Under the pieces are notes generated by a model. The model was not told the DNA's origin. It did no database searches and saw nothing but the letters and a program-made list of their open reading frames with translations. Positions 9,306-18,329 of a stretch of DNA of 64,000 bases are shown piece by piece. Both the position numbers and the translations under genes were made by a program. Source of the DNA: Periweissella fabalis (GTDB taxonomy: Bacteria; Bacillota; Bacilli; Lactobacillales; Lactobacillaceae); NCBI RefSeq assembly GCF_012396505.1, contig NZ_JAAXPN010000008.1, positions 1-64,000 on the forward strand, read 5' to 3'. How positions within the stretch are numbered: position 1 is the stretch's first letter; every line of letters starts with the position of its first letter.

Positions 9306-9354
9306 TTGTCTATCAAGTATTTAATTGTGCGATGCAGTAAGAAGGGATGAAACG

Positions 9355-10461
9355 ATGGGCAATAATCCATATGAAACATTAGGTGTTGATAAAAGCGCCT
9401 CACAAGATGAAATAAAAAAAGCATACCGTAAATTGTCAAAGAAGTATCACCCGGATATTAATCATGAAGCAGGTGCTGAGGATAAGTATAAGCAAGTACA
9501 GGAAGCTTATGAAACACTTGGCGATGAACAAAAACGTGCTAATTTTGATCAGTATGGTTCTGCTGATGGTCCCCAAGGCTTTGGTGGTTTTGGCGGTGGT
9601 CAAGGTGGTTTCGGTGGTCAAGGCGGCTTTGGTGGCTTTGAAGATATTTTTGGACAAATGTTTGGGGGTGGCGGTAGCCGTCGCCGTGATCCAAATGCCC
9701 CACAAGTTGGTGATGATATAGAACAAGTTGTTAACTTAACTTTTGAAGAAGCTGTTTTTGGTAAAACTGTTCGAGTTAAGTATCAACGTGATGAAGAATG
9801 TGAAACTTGTCATGGCTCAGGAGCTAAGGCGGGCACATCACCAGTAACCTGTCACAAATGTGGTGGTTCTGGTGTGATTAATGTTGTGCAAGATACAATG
9901 TTTGGTCGCATTCAAACACAGGCTACATGTGATGTTTGTCATGGAACTGGTAAAGAAATCAAAGAAAAATGTGAAACTTGTCACGGAACTGGGCACACAC
10001 GTGAAATGCATGAAGTTGATTTACCAATCCCTGCTGGAGTGGAAGATCACGTTCAAATGCGCTTCTCTAGTCAAGGTAATGCGGGAGTTAACGGTGGTCC
10101 TTATGGTGATTTGTATGTAAGTTTCAATATTGCTAAATCACCTGATTTTGAACGTAACGGAGCTGATATTTACAGTACGCAAGGTTTAACGTTCTCACAA
10201 TTAGCACTAGGTGATGAAGTCTTAATTAAAACCGTTCATGGGGATGTTAAGATGAAAATTCCAGCTGGAACTCAACCAGGCACAAACTTCCGTTTAAAGG
10301 GGAAGGGGGCGCCAGTATTCCGTGGACACGGTAATGGTGATCAACATGTGACTGTGACAGTTAAGGTGCCAACAAGTTTAAATAAAGGGCAAAAAGAAGC
10401 TTTGAAAGCTTTTGCTATTGCTAGTGGCGATAAAGCACCTAAAACCGGGTTTTTTAAATAA
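9355..10461 (+). CDS. dnaJ: co-chaperone DnaJ (Hsp40)
   Basis: 368 residues. J-domain with the HPD tripeptide (YHPDIN, about residues 32-37), a Gly/Phe-rich linker (about 75-115) and four CxxCxGxG zinc repeats ([32 protein letters not shown]), then the C-terminal substrate-binding domains. It stimulates DnaK ATP hydrolysis and delivers unfolded clients. The start at 9355 ([11 protein letters not shown]) has AAGGGATG upstream and matches family N-termini; an in-frame codon 30 bases earlier is unlikely. Last gene of the operon. Confidence 0.97.
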   Translation: MGNNPYETLGVDKSASQDEIKKAYRKLSKKYHPDINHEAGAEDKYKQVQEAYETLGDEQKRANFDQYGSADGPQGFGGFGGGQGGFGGQGGFGGFEDIFGQMFGGGGSRRRDPNAPQVGDDIEQVVNLTFEEAVFGKTVRVKYQRDEECETCHGSGAKAGTSPVTCHKCGGSGVINVVQDTMFGRIQTQATCDVCHGTGKEIKEKCETCHGTGHTREMHEVDLPIPAGVEDHVQMRFSSQGNAGVNGGPYGDLYVSFNIAKSPDFERNGADIYSTQGLTFSQLALGDEVLIKTVHGDVKMKIPAGTQPGTNFRLKGKGAPVFRGHGNGDQHVTVTVKVPTSLNKGQKEALKAFAIASGDKAPKTGFFK

Positions 10462-10593
10462 GATAATGCGGTAAATAGTTGAATAAAAGTTAAACTATGA
10501 CAGAAGTTAAGTGCTAGTGTGAATTAGTGTACTGGTACTTGTCAAGTTGACAAATTAAATAACATAAAAATAGTTATGTAATTAACTGTTTTG

Positions 10594-10639
10594 AAATGGC
10601 CTTATATCGGAATTATGCCGGTGTAAGGCCATTTTTTTT
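10594..10639 (+). terminator. terminator of the heat-shock operon
   Basis: AAATGGCCTTATA pairs with TGTAAGGCCATTT around an inner CGG/CCG helix and is followed by eight T. The rest of 10462-10786 holds only this hairpin, a possible operator region and the next promoter; no gene is seen. Confidence 0.9.
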
Positions 10640-10685
10640 AATGATGAATAGTATTGAAATGTAGTATCACAATTTTTTATTTAAG

Positions 10686-10767
10686 TGAATAAAATTCATC
10701 TAAACAATGAATAAGAGTCATTTGATTCACCTAGGCAAAAACGATACACTAAATTTATCGATAAATT
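10686..10767 (+). promoter_or_regulatory. promoter with candidate operators before the amino acid permease
   Basis: TTGATT (10722-10727), 17 bases, TACACT (10745-10750) is a reasonable promoter. Upstream and across the -35 lie TGAAT/ATTCA arms: TGAATAAAATTCA (10686-10698) and a second pair at 10708-10712 and 10725-10729, resembling ArgR-type ARG boxes but with non-standard spacing. Just after the -10 is a perfect 16-base palindrome AATTTATCGATAAATT (10752-10767). The regulator is unknown. Confidence 0.5.
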
Positions 10768-10786
10768 AGAGAGTAGGATATCAATT

Positions 10787-12133
10787 ATGGATAAACAAGA
10801 AGTAGAAATGGCACGTGACCTCAAAGGGCGCCATATTCAATTAATTGCCCTTGGTGGGACAATTGGAACAGGACTTTTTATGGGAGCAGGGTCGTCTATT
10901 AAATTAGCTGGACCTGGAATTATTTGGATTTATATGTTAACAGGAGTCTTTGCCTTCCTAATTATGCGGGCTCTCGGTGAGTTATTATTGTCAGATACTA
11001 GTAAACATAGTTTTATTAATTTTATTGAACAATATATAGGTGTTGATGCTAGTTACATTGCTGGTTGGACATATTGGATTAGTTGGATAACTATTGCCAT
11101 GGGAGATCTGACAGCTACAGGGATTTATATTCAATATTGGTTTCCAAGTATTCCGCAATGGATTCCTGATTTAATATTTTTGTTAATTATTTGGGGCTTG
11201 AACTCAATCACGGTTAAGGCGTTTGGAGAAACTGAATTTTGGTTTGCAATGATTAAAATTGTTGCAATTATTGCTTTAATTATCCTAGGGATTGTATTAA
11301 TTGCAATTCATTTTAAGACCCCAATGGGCCATGCTTCACTTGGCAATTTAGTAAATCACGGTGGTTGGTTCCCAACTGGTCCCAAAAATGCAATTTTAGC
11401 TTTTCAAATGGTATTCTTTGCCTTTGTTGGTATTGAAATTGTGGGGGTAACGGCTTCAGAGACTAAGAATCCTAAAAAAATTATTCCTAAAGCAATAAAT
11501 GATATTCCAACTCGAATTTTATTATTTTATGTTGGGTCGTTGTTAGTTGTTATGAGTATCTATCCATGGGTTAATTTTTCTGGTTCAGAATCACCATTTG
11601 TGAAAGTCTTTGCTGCAGTTGGTATACCCGCGGCTGCAGGAATAATTAATTTTGTTGTTTTAACAGCCTCTGCTTCTGCTTTAAATAGTTCAATTTTCAC
11701 AACTAGCCGCATGATTTTTGCACTTACAAGTGAAAACAATTATTTTCATAAATTATCACACGCACAAGTACCGACCCGTGCTGTAAATATGTCAGTTGCG
11801 ATTATTAGTTTAGCAGTTGTTTTAAATGGTGTTCTTCAGGGTAAAGTTTTTGGTTTTATTACTAGTGTTGCAACGACAACATTTATTGCAATCTATGCAT
11901 TAATTGTCTTGGCCCATTTAAGATATAAAAAAACATTGAAAAATACGCTTGAAAATACAGCCTTTAAAATGCCTGGAGCACCTTTTACAGACTATCTGAT
12001 TCTTGCATTTTTAGCTTTTGTTTTTGTAGTATTGTTCATGCAAAAAGAAACTATGTATGCAGCAATAGGAACAATCATATGGTTTATTGTGTTGATTGTA
12101 TGGAGATTTAAAGAAAAAAAGAAAAAAATTTGA
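10787..12133 (+). CDS. amino acid permease, APC superfamily (AAT type)
   Basis: 448 residues with about 12 hydrophobic segments. The N-terminus MARDLKGRHIQLIALGGTIGTGLFMGAG is the AAT-family signature (GGxIGTGLF in helix 1), and SETKNPKKIIPKAIND in the middle loop is the usual conserved loop. These proteins import amino acids by proton symport; the substrate cannot be fixed (GabP, AnsP, ProY and LysP relatives share these motifs). AGTAGGAT precedes the start. Possible operators surround its promoter. No terminator separates it from the glutamate-type carrier downstream, which has its own promoter. Confidence 0.85.
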   Translation: MDKQEVEMARDLKGRHIQLIALGGTIGTGLFMGAGSSIKLAGPGIIWIYMLTGVFAFLIMRALGELLLSDTSKHSFINFIEQYIGVDASYIAGWTYWISWITIAMGDLTATGIYIQYWFPSIPQWIPDLIFLLIIWGLNSITVKAFGETEFWFAMIKIVAIIALIILGIVLIAIHFKTPMGHASLGNLVNHGGWFPTGPKNAILAFQMVFFAFVGIEIVGVTASETKNPKKIIPKAINDIPTRILLFYVGSLLVVMSIYPWVNFSGSESPFVKVFAAVGIPAAAGIINFVVLTASASALNSSIFTTSRMIFALTSENNYFHKLSHAQVPTRAVNMSVAIISLAVVLNGVLQGKVFGFITSVATTTFIAIYALIVLAHLRYKKTLKNTLENTAFKMPGAPFTDYLILAFLAFVFVVLFMQKETMYAAIGTIIWFIVLIVWRFKEKKKKI

Positions 12134-12152
12134 AAAATATTCGTAAAAAACA

Positions 12153-12182
12153 TTTACAATTACCTTAAATTCATTCTACAAT
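12153..12182 (+). promoter_or_regulatory. candidate promoter of the gltP-like gene
   Basis: TTTACA (12153-12158), 18-base spacer, TACAAT (12177-12182). Confidence 0.5.
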
Positions 12183-12234
12183 AGAAACTAATGTATTTTT
12201 AATTTTTTAATGTATAAATAGAGGAGCAAGCAGA

Positions 12235-13512
12235 ATGAAGATGAATAAGAAGGTAATGCGGATTTCTCTAGGCTGGCGGATTTTAATTGGGCTAGCTGTT
12301 GGGATAATCCTTGGAGTTATTTTTTATAAAAATCAAGGATTTACCGTTTTTGCTCAAGGTGTAGGAACATTTTTCATTAATATGATATCAATGATCGTAT
12401 TACCAATTGTTGTAACTAGTCTAACTGTCGGAATTGCTAATATTGGTGATTTGCATAAATTAGGCCGTGTGGGTGGTAAAACCATTTTATATTTTGAGGT
12501 GGTATCCACAATTGCTTTAATTCTAGGTTTGCTCGTTGCTAATATCACTGATATTGGACACTTTGTAAATCTAAAGGGACTAGAAGCCGCAGATATTTCA
12601 AAATATGTTGCTACAGCAAAGGTTGCAAGTCATAATGGTTTGGGATCCATTTTAATGTCAATTGTACCAACAAATATTTTTGCCGCCTTAAGCGAAGGCA
12701 GCATGTTACCCGTAATTTTCTTTTCAGTTTTCTTCGGTTTAGGGATTTCAGCTATTGGTGAACGAGGTCAAATTGTTATTGATTTCTTACAAGCTGTTTC
12801 CGAGGTTATGTTTAAAGTTACTGCTTGGGTTATGGAATTTGCGCCATTCGGTGTAGCTGGACTAATCGGAGTTACTGTTGCTCAACTTGGATTGGCATCA
12901 TTAAAACCATTAGGCTTGTTTATTGGAGTTGCTTACTTAACGATGGCGATCTTCATCATCGTAATTCTTGGGGCAATTGCTGCAATTTACAAAATTAATA
13001 TTTTTGATGTCTTAACAGTTTTTAAGGATGAATTAGTACTTGCTTTCTCAACTGCTAGTTCAGAAGTTACCTTACCAAAGTTGATTGAAAAGACACAAAA
13101 AATGGGTGTTTCAAAGGGAGTTGTTTCCTTTGTTATCCCAACTGGATATACTTTTAACTTAGATGGTTCAGCAATTTATCAAGCATTGGCTGCAGTATTT
13201 ATGGCTCAGGCATATCACATTCATCTTTCAATTGGGCAACAGTTGACTTTATTAGTTGTTTTAATGGTCTCATCAAAAGGGATGGCTGGTGTACCAGGAG
13301 CATCGTTTGTGGTTCTCTTAGCAACTGTTTCAACAATTGGGGTACCAGTATCTGGTTTAGCACTAATTGCTGGAATTGATCGACTAGTGGATATGGGTCG
13401 AACGGCAGTTAACGTAGCTGGTAATGGATTAGCAACACTTATTATTGGTAAATCAGAGCATGAATTTGATCATGATAAGTACGTTGAATATGTTGCAAGT
13501 TACAAAAAGTAA
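12235..13512 (+). CDS. dicarboxylate/amino acid:cation symporter, GltP-like
   Basis: 425 residues of the DAACS (glutamate/aspartate transporter) family: FSTASSEVTLPKLIEK (HP1 serine-rich loop), PTGYTFNLDGSAIYQ (helix 7) and VDMGRTAVNVAGNGLA (helix 8). The Asp, Arg, Thr and Asn that bind acidic amino acids in GltPh are kept (D-x-x-R-T-x-x-N), favouring glutamate or aspartate. The GltPh sodium ligand Asp405 is Asn here, as in the proton-coupled GltP of E. coli as I recall it, including a similar EHEFD tail. Proton coupling is therefore inferred. GAGGAG lies ahead of the start. Confidence 0.8.
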   Translation: MKMNKKVMRISLGWRILIGLAVGIILGVIFYKNQGFTVFAQGVGTFFINMISMIVLPIVVTSLTVGIANIGDLHKLGRVGGKTILYFEVVSTIALILGLLVANITDIGHFVNLKGLEAADISKYVATAKVASHNGLGSILMSIVPTNIFAALSEGSMLPVIFFSVFFGLGISAIGERGQIVIDFLQAVSEVMFKVTAWVMEFAPFGVAGLIGVTVAQLGLASLKPLGLFIGVAYLTMAIFIIVILGAIAAIYKINIFDVLTVFKDELVLAFSTASSEVTLPKLIEKTQKMGVSKGVVSFVIPTGYTFNLDGSAIYQALAAVFMAQAYHIHLSIGQQLTLLVVLMVSSKGMAGVPGASFVVLLATVSTIGVPVSGLALIAGIDRLVDMGRTAVNVAGNGLATLIIGKSEHEFDHDKYVEYVASYKK

Positions 13513-13530
13513 TAGTAAAAAATGTATCCA

Positions 13531-13565
13531 AAAGCGGTGGGAAATTTTTCCTACCGCTTTTTTTA
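13531..13565 (+). terminator. terminator after the gltP-like gene
   Basis: AAAGCGGTGGGAAA pairs with TTTCCTACCGCTTT, followed by T7. Confidence 0.9.
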
Positions 13566-13657
13566 TTAATGGCAATAATAGAGTTTAAATTTGTTAAACA
13601 AATAATTTTAATAAGTTAAAATGGTATAATTAGTAATATTATAAGTTGGAGGTAACC

Positions 13658-14221
13658 ATGGATAAAGAAACTTTAAGGCAGGATGCTATCATTGCGTTAC
13701 GCCAACTAACACTAGATGCAAAAAACGCAATTATGGCTGATAATTTAAAACAACTAAGCAATTTACCAGATTGGCAAAATGCACAAAATATTGGTATAAC
13801 GTACAGCATGCCATTAGAATTACCAACACAACTTATTATTAATAAAGCACTTGAAATTGGAAAAAATGTTTATCTACCAAAATGTATGCCTGGGCATCAA
13901 TTAAAATTTTTACCATATCAATTAAATGATCAACTAGTTAAAAATAGTTTTGGGGTATTAGAACCAATTGAACAAGAGGTTCCTACTCCCGCACCCATCG
14001 ATTTACTAATTGTGCCTGGATTACGTTTTGCATGTAATAATGGTATGAGAATTGGTTTTGGCGGTGGCTATTATGATCGCTTTTTGGTAAATTTTGTGGG
14101 GACTAAAATTAGTTTAAGTGCTAAAGAATTAGTCACTGAGCAAATGGATTGGCAAAGTGAATCATTTGACCAGCCGGTTGATCGAATACTTATTGGAGAA
14201 AAAAATGCAAATAATAAATAA
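13658..14221 (+). CDS. 5-formyltetrahydrofolate cyclo-ligase
   Basis: 187 residues. The enzyme (MTHFS, YqgN in Bacillus) uses ATP to convert 5-formyl-THF to 5,10-methenyl-THF, recycling folate. The C-terminal signature GMRIGFGGGYYDRFL is intact, as is LPKCMPGHQLKF in the middle. The ATG at 13658 has GGAGG 5 bases upstream; a GTG at 13646 overlaps that site and is rejected. Its last 17 bases overlap the rhomboid gene, and the yqgN-yqgP-yqgQ order is the same as in Bacillus. Confidence 0.92.
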   Translation: MDKETLRQDAIIALRQLTLDAKNAIMADNLKQLSNLPDWQNAQNIGITYSMPLELPTQLIINKALEIGKNVYLPKCMPGHQLKFLPYQLNDQLVKNSFGVLEPIEQEVPTPAPIDLLIVPGLRFACNNGMRIGFGGGYYDRFLVNFVGTKISLSAKELVTEQMDWQSESFDQPVDRILIGEKNANNK

Positions 14222-14873
14222 AAAGCCATATATCACATATCTGTTGGTTGCAATAAGTATAATTGTTTTTATAATTATGACTGTAAGCGGAGGAACGACG
14301 GCTATCCCAAATCTATTACGGTTTGGTGCAAGTTTTCAACCGTATATCCTTGCTGGCCAATGGTATCGATTAATAACTCCTATATTCATTCATATTGGAT
14401 TTGAACATTTATTTTTAAATATGTTAACGGTATATTTCTGTGGCATATTTTTAGAACAGCTATTTGGTTGGTGGCGCTTTACACTAATTTATATGATTGC
14501 AGGGATAGGTGGTAATCTTTTAAGTAGTTCATTGATGCCAAATACAATTTCAGCTGGTGCTTCAACTTCAATTTTTGGTATGTTTGGAGCCTTTGTAATG
14601 TTAGGATTCATATATCGTCAATCAGATTATTTTCATGCTTTAGGGCGTCAATTTGGAATTTTAATCATTATGAACTTAGTTTTTGCTTTGTGGCCAGGGA
14701 GCGGAATTGATATTTTGGGGCATGTTGGTGGTTTAATAACTGGTTTTCTTACTGCATTAATGGTTGGTACACCCAAAAATTTTGGTCCTAATATTAGGCG
14801 TTATCAGTTTTGGGGGATGATTGGCTTGGCAATTTATACCATAGTAACAATGTGGTGGCTTTATAATGGATAA
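14205..14873 (+). CDS. rhomboid-family intramembrane serine protease
   Basis: 222 residues with six or seven membrane segments. Rhomboid marks: HIGFEHLFLNM (63-73) in TM2, the serine motif GAST (118-121; Ser120) and His173 in GHVGG as the catalytic partner. The residue after the serine is Thr rather than the usual Gly; I recall this form in other lactic acid bacteria. Homologue of Bacillus YqgP/GluP, which cleaves membrane proteins such as the MgtE transporter. The ATG at 14205 has TTGGAG upstream and overlaps the folate gene, giving translational coupling. Confidence 0.9.
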   Translation: MQIINKKPYITYLLVAISIIVFIIMTVSGGTTAIPNLLRFGASFQPYILAGQWYRLITPIFIHIGFEHLFLNMLTVYFCGIFLEQLFGWWRFTLIYMIAGIGGNLLSSSLMPNTISAGASTSIFGMFGAFVMLGFIYRQSDYFHALGRQFGILIIMNLVFALWPGSGIDILGHVGGLITGFLTALMVGTPKNFGPNIRRYQFWGMIGLAIYTIVTMWWLYNG

Positions 14874-14890
14874 AGCAATAGGTGAGATAA

Positions 14891-15097
14891 ATGAATACGT
14901 ATTATGATATTTTACAATATTTAAAGAAATTTGATGTCTATATTTATGTTGGTAGCCGGTTAGGTGATCTTGAATTAGCGGCTTTAGAAATCGATAATTT
15001 ATATCGTGCGGGAGTCCTTGAAGAACAGCGATATGCGAAATTTAAGTTGATTTTGCGCCATGAGCATACTTTGGAAGAACAACGACAAAGAATTTAA
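14891..15097 (+). CDS. YqgQ family protein (DUF910)
   Basis: 68-residue helical cytoplasmic protein. MNTYYDILQYLKKFDVYIYV and GDRLGDLELAALEIDNLY-type segments identify the YqgQ family, whose function is not established. It follows the rhomboid gene by 17 bases with GGTGAG, as yqgQ follows yqgP in Bacillus; the glucokinase gene next in that order is missing here. Confidence 0.85.
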   Translation: MNTYYDILQYLKKFDVYIYVGSRLGDLELAALEIDNLYRAGVLEEQRYAKFKLILRHEHTLEEQRQRI

Positions 15098-15109
15098 ATT
15101 ATTAGATAG

Positions 15110-15137
15110 CCTTGAAGAAATTCTTCAAGGTTTTTTT
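15110..15137 (+). terminator. terminator after yqgQ
   Basis: CCTTGAAGAA/TTCTTCAAGG stem followed by T7. Confidence 0.9.
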
Positions 15138-15308
15138 ATTATATTTAGGATATATTTGAGGCTACTATACAATAAATAATATAAAATTTTTTGAAGCAAT
15201 GAAGCTTTTGAAAGTTAGTAATTCTTGACAAAATATTTTAGCTATAACAGTATAAAAAACATATAATAGATGGTGAACACGGAATAAATTTTTAAGCGAG
15301 GAATAAAA

Positions 15309-16337
15309 ATGATTAAACAAAATTTAGGAATTGGTGCATACCAAGGTTTGCCAATTGAAAATGAATCTAGTTTTGAATATGTTAAGTTGCCAATAGTAAC
15401 ACCGACAGGACATGATGTATTAGTTAAAATAAGCGCAGTTTCGGTCAATCCAGTTGATACTAAATTACGGATGGGATTAGCTAAAACTGCAACTCCAAAG
15501 GTTTTTGGTTATGATGCAGTTGGTGAAGTCATCGCTATTGGGAGCGAAGTAACCAAATTCAAGCCAGGAAATCGAGTGTTTTACGCCGGTGATGCGACTC
15601 GAGCAGGTAGCAACGCAACATACCAGTTAGTTCGTGAAGAAATTATGGCTTTAGCACCGGTTACGTTGTCTGATGCGCAAGCAGCAGCAATGCCATTAAC
15701 AGCGTTAACTGCATACGAGTTACTTTTTGAAAAGCTACATCTACGTCCTGAAGCTGACGCACACGATGGCGAAACATTATTAGTAGTGAATGGTGCTGGT
15801 GGGGTAGGGTCAGTATTAATTCAACTCGCTAAATGGATTGGCATGACTGTTATCGCAACAGCTTCACGGCCTGAAACTAAAGCCTTTGTAGCAAAGATGG
15901 GAGCGGATTATATCGTAAATCATCGTGAAGATTATGTAACTACTGTACATGAATTAGGATTTGAAACCGTTGATAATGCAGTAATATTGAATGCAACTGA
16001 TATGCATTTCAAAAAAGTAGCGACGTTAATTGCTCCTTTTGGACAAATTGGGGCCATCGCAGCTAGTGAAGCTTTATTACCGATGAATTTACTTAAAAAT
16101 AAGAGTGCTAGTTTTAATTGGGAATTTATGTTTGCTAAAACACAGTATAATTTTCAAATTGAATCTCAAGGTGAATATTTACAACAAATAGCTGAATTGT
16201 TGAATACAAGCATAATTCATTCAACGCTAACAAAGACACTTAAAGGACTCACGTTAGCTAATTTAAAATTAGCACACCAAATTATTGAGAATGGTGAAAT
16301 GATTGGGAAATTAGTAATAACTGGGCCAGTTGAATAG
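15309..16337 (+). CDS. zinc-type alcohol dehydrogenase-like protein (MDR superfamily)
   Basis: 342 residues. The N-terminal GroES-like domain contains ISAVSVNPVDTKLR and FGYDAVGEVIAIGSEV; the Rossmann domain has LLVVNGAGGVGSVLIQLAKW (about 158-177), an NADP(H)-binding GxGGVG type. It belongs to the quinone oxidoreductase/ZADH branch and lacks the zinc-ligand cysteines of true alcohol dehydrogenases, so a zinc-free reductase of quinones or enones is likely; the substrate is unknown. A single gene with GAGGAAT ahead of the ATG. Confidence 0.85.
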   Translation: MIKQNLGIGAYQGLPIENESSFEYVKLPIVTPTGHDVLVKISAVSVNPVDTKLRMGLAKTATPKVFGYDAVGEVIAIGSEVTKFKPGNRVFYAGDATRAGSNATYQLVREEIMALAPVTLSDAQAAAMPLTALTAYELLFEKLHLRPEADAHDGETLLVVNGAGGVGSVLIQLAKWIGMTVIATASRPETKAFVAKMGADYIVNHREDYVTTVHELGFETVDNAVILNATDMHFKKVATLIAPFGQIGAIAASEALLPMNLLKNKSASFNWEFMFAKTQYNFQIESQGEYLQQIAELLNTSIIHSTLTKTLKGLTLANLKLAHQIIENGEMIGKLVITGPVE

Positions 16338-16375
16338 TCAATGTAAAAAATTAAAAAAAGATAATTATTTTTAAA

Positions 16376-16413
16376 TGAAAGCGCTTTACAAAAGCTGAGA
16401 AATTAACTATTAT
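16376..16413 (+). promoter_or_regulatory. mannose PTS promoter overlapped by a cre (CcpA) site
   Basis: TGAAAGCGCTTTACA (16376-16390) matches the cre consensus except for one extra base in the right arm. Its last six bases TTTACA (16385-16390) also form a -35, followed after 17 bases by TATTAT (16408-16413). I see no sigma-54 type GG/GC (-24/-12) promoter, which drives this operon in some lactobacilli and Listeria. Confidence 0.75.
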
Positions 16414-16461
16414 TTACTTATGTTCACGGAAAAGTGAATAATGGAAAGGAAGGAAATTAAC

Positions 16462-17448
16462 ATGGTCGGAATTATTATTGCAAGCCACGGTAAGTTTGCC
16501 GAAGGTATCAAGCAATCCGGACAAATGATTTTCGGGGAACAAGAAAAGGTTCAAGTGGTTACATTCATGCCCGATGAAGGACCAGATGATTTGATGGCAC
16601 ATTTAGATCAAGCAATCAAAACATTTGATGAGGGGGACGAAGTTTTATTCTTAGTTGATTTATGGGGTGGTTCACCTTTTAATGCAGCTAATCGTATTCA
16701 AGCAGTAAACCCTGATAAAACAGCGATTGTAACAGGCCTAAATTTACCAATGCTAATTGAAGCTTATGGTGCACGCTTTTCAATGCAAAAAGCTGAAGAA
16801 ATTGCTCATTATCTTGTTGGAGTTGCACGTGATGGTGTCAAAAGTATTCCTGAAACTGTTGAAGCTACCGAGGCAACAACACAGACAGTTGCAACTGTTG
16901 AAGATACACCTCAAGTGTCAGCAACTACGCCAGCCGAGCATACTGGCAAAATCGAATTTGATGTTCGTTTAGTTCGAATTGATTCGCGATTACTTCATGG
17001 TCAAGTTGCAACAGCTTGGACAAAGTCAGTACGACCTAATCGAATTATTGTTGTATCTGATGGAGTATCCCACGATGAATTACGAAAGACATTGATTACG
17101 CAAGCAGCACCTTCAGGGGTTAAGGCTAACGTGATTCCGGTTGATAAATTGATTGAAGTTTATGACGATCCACGTTTCCGTTCAGTTAAAGCATTATTCC
17201 TATTTGAAAATCCACAAGATGTTAAACGGGTGGTAGATGCAGGGGTTGTGTTTGATGAAGTTAACATCGGTTCGATGTCATTTAGTGATGGTAAAACGAT
17301 GGTTACTAACACAATTGCGGTTGACCAAAATGATGTTGAAACATATAAAAGCATGGCTGAAAAGGGTGTTAAATTTGAAATTCGTAAAGTACCTGCGGAC
17401 TCAAGTGAAGATTTATTTGCAGCTCTTAAGAAAAAAGGAATGGCTTAA
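16462..17448 (+). CDS. manL: PTS mannose/fructose family fused EIIAB subunit
   Basis: 328 residues. The EIIA(Man) domain starts at the N-terminus with IIIASHGKF, His9 being the phosphorylation site; a Thr/Ala/Glu-rich linker (about 135-165) joins the EIIB domain, whose active His lies in [15 protein letters not shown]. It relays phosphate from HPr to incoming glucose or mannose through the IIC and IID membrane subunits. The ATG at 16462 follows AAGGAAGG; an in-frame start 21 bases earlier lacks a site. First gene of a IIAB-IIC-IID operon with a cre at the promoter. Confidence 0.95.
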   Translation: MVGIIIASHGKFAEGIKQSGQMIFGEQEKVQVVTFMPDEGPDDLMAHLDQAIKTFDEGDEVLFLVDLWGGSPFNAANRIQAVNPDKTAIVTGLNLPMLIEAYGARFSMQKAEEIAHYLVGVARDGVKSIPETVEATEATTQTVATVEDTPQVSATTPAEHTGKIEFDVRLVRIDSRLLHGQVATAWTKSVRPNRIIVVSDGVSHDELRKTLITQAAPSGVKANVIPVDKLIEVYDDPRFRSVKALFLFENPQDVKRVVDAGVVFDEVNIGSMSFSDGKTMVTNTIAVDQNDVETYKSMAEKGVKFEIRKVPADSSEDLFAALKKKGMA

Positions 17449-17514
17449 TTTAGCTTATTCGATGGGATTTATTTAATTATCTAAATTTTTATATTTTATT
17501 ATGGAGGAATTATT

Positions 17515-18315
17515 ATGTCAGCATTTTTTGTTGTCTTGTTTGCCTTCTTAGCCGGGGTTGAAGGAATTCTTGATGAATTCCAATTTCACCAACCAATTGT
17601 TGCTGCTTCTTTGATTGGTTTGGCTAATGGGCACTTAATGGAAGGAGTAGTTCTTGGTGGGACACTCCAATTAATTGCTTTGGGATGGTTTAACGTTGGG
17701 GCTGCGGTTGCCCCAGATGCTGCATTAGCATCTGTTATTTCCGCTTATTTGGTTACTGGACCGGCTCAAGTTGAAGTTAATACTGGGATTGCTGTTGCAA
17801 TTCCACTTGCCGTTGCAGGTCAAGTATTAACGATCTTTGTTCGGACATTAACAGTTGCGTTAGCCCACACTGCGGACCGTTATGCCGAAAAAGGTAGCCT
17901 TCGAGGTGTTGAAATGGTTCACGTAATAGCACTTATTATTCAAGGTCTTCGAATTGCGATTCCAACAATGATTGTTATGGCTGTTGGAGCTGGCCCAGTC
18001 CGAGATGCACTTGGGGCTATTCCTAAGGTTATTACTGGTGGTTTAGGTGTTGCCGGTGGCTTTATTGTTGTTGTTGGTTATGGAATGGTTATTAGTATGA
18101 TGGCAACACCACAATTATGGCCATTCTTCTTCCTTGGTTTTGCCCTTTCTGCAGTTACACAATTAAACTTAATTGCAATGGGTATCATTGGGGTAGTAAT
18201 TGCCTTACTTTATCTTCAACTCTCACCTGAATTTAATGGCCGTGGTGGCGGTCCATCAAATGGTGGCTCATCGAATGGTGGGGACCCAATTGATGATATT
18301 TTAAATAATTACTAA
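17515..18315 (+). CDS. manM: PTS mannose family EIIC subunit
   Basis: 266 residues, highly hydrophobic. It forms part of the sugar channel with IID. Family marks include GVEGILDEFQFHQPIVAASL near the N-terminus and GTLQLIALGWFNVGAAVAPD. The C-terminus ends in a Gly/Ser/Asn-rich tail (GRGGGPSNGGSSNGG then DPIDDILNNY), likely cytoplasmic and flexible. Good AGGAGG site; 66 bases after the IIAB gene. Confidence 0.95.
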   Translation: MSAFFVVLFAFLAGVEGILDEFQFHQPIVAASLIGLANGHLMEGVVLGGTLQLIALGWFNVGAAVAPDAALASVISAYLVTGPAQVEVNTGIAVAIPLAVAGQVLTIFVRTLTVALAHTADRYAEKGSLRGVEMVHVIALIIQGLRIAIPTMIVMAVGAGPVRDALGAIPKVITGGLGVAGGFIVVVGYGMVISMMATPQLWPFFFLGFALSAVTQLNLIAMGIIGVVIALLYLQLSPEFNGRGGGPSNGGSSNGGDPIDDILNNY

Positions 18316-18329
18316 GGAGGAATGCAATC

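Noticed and set aside
9560-9700. GGT-rich repetitive DNA in dnaJ as a tandem repeat element
   Set aside because: It encodes the normal Gly/Phe linker of DnaJ.
14550-14600. Rhomboid serine motif GAST instead of GxSG as loss of activity
   Set aside because: Catalytic Ser and His are present and the Thr variant is, to my memory, common in lactic acid bacteria rhomboids.
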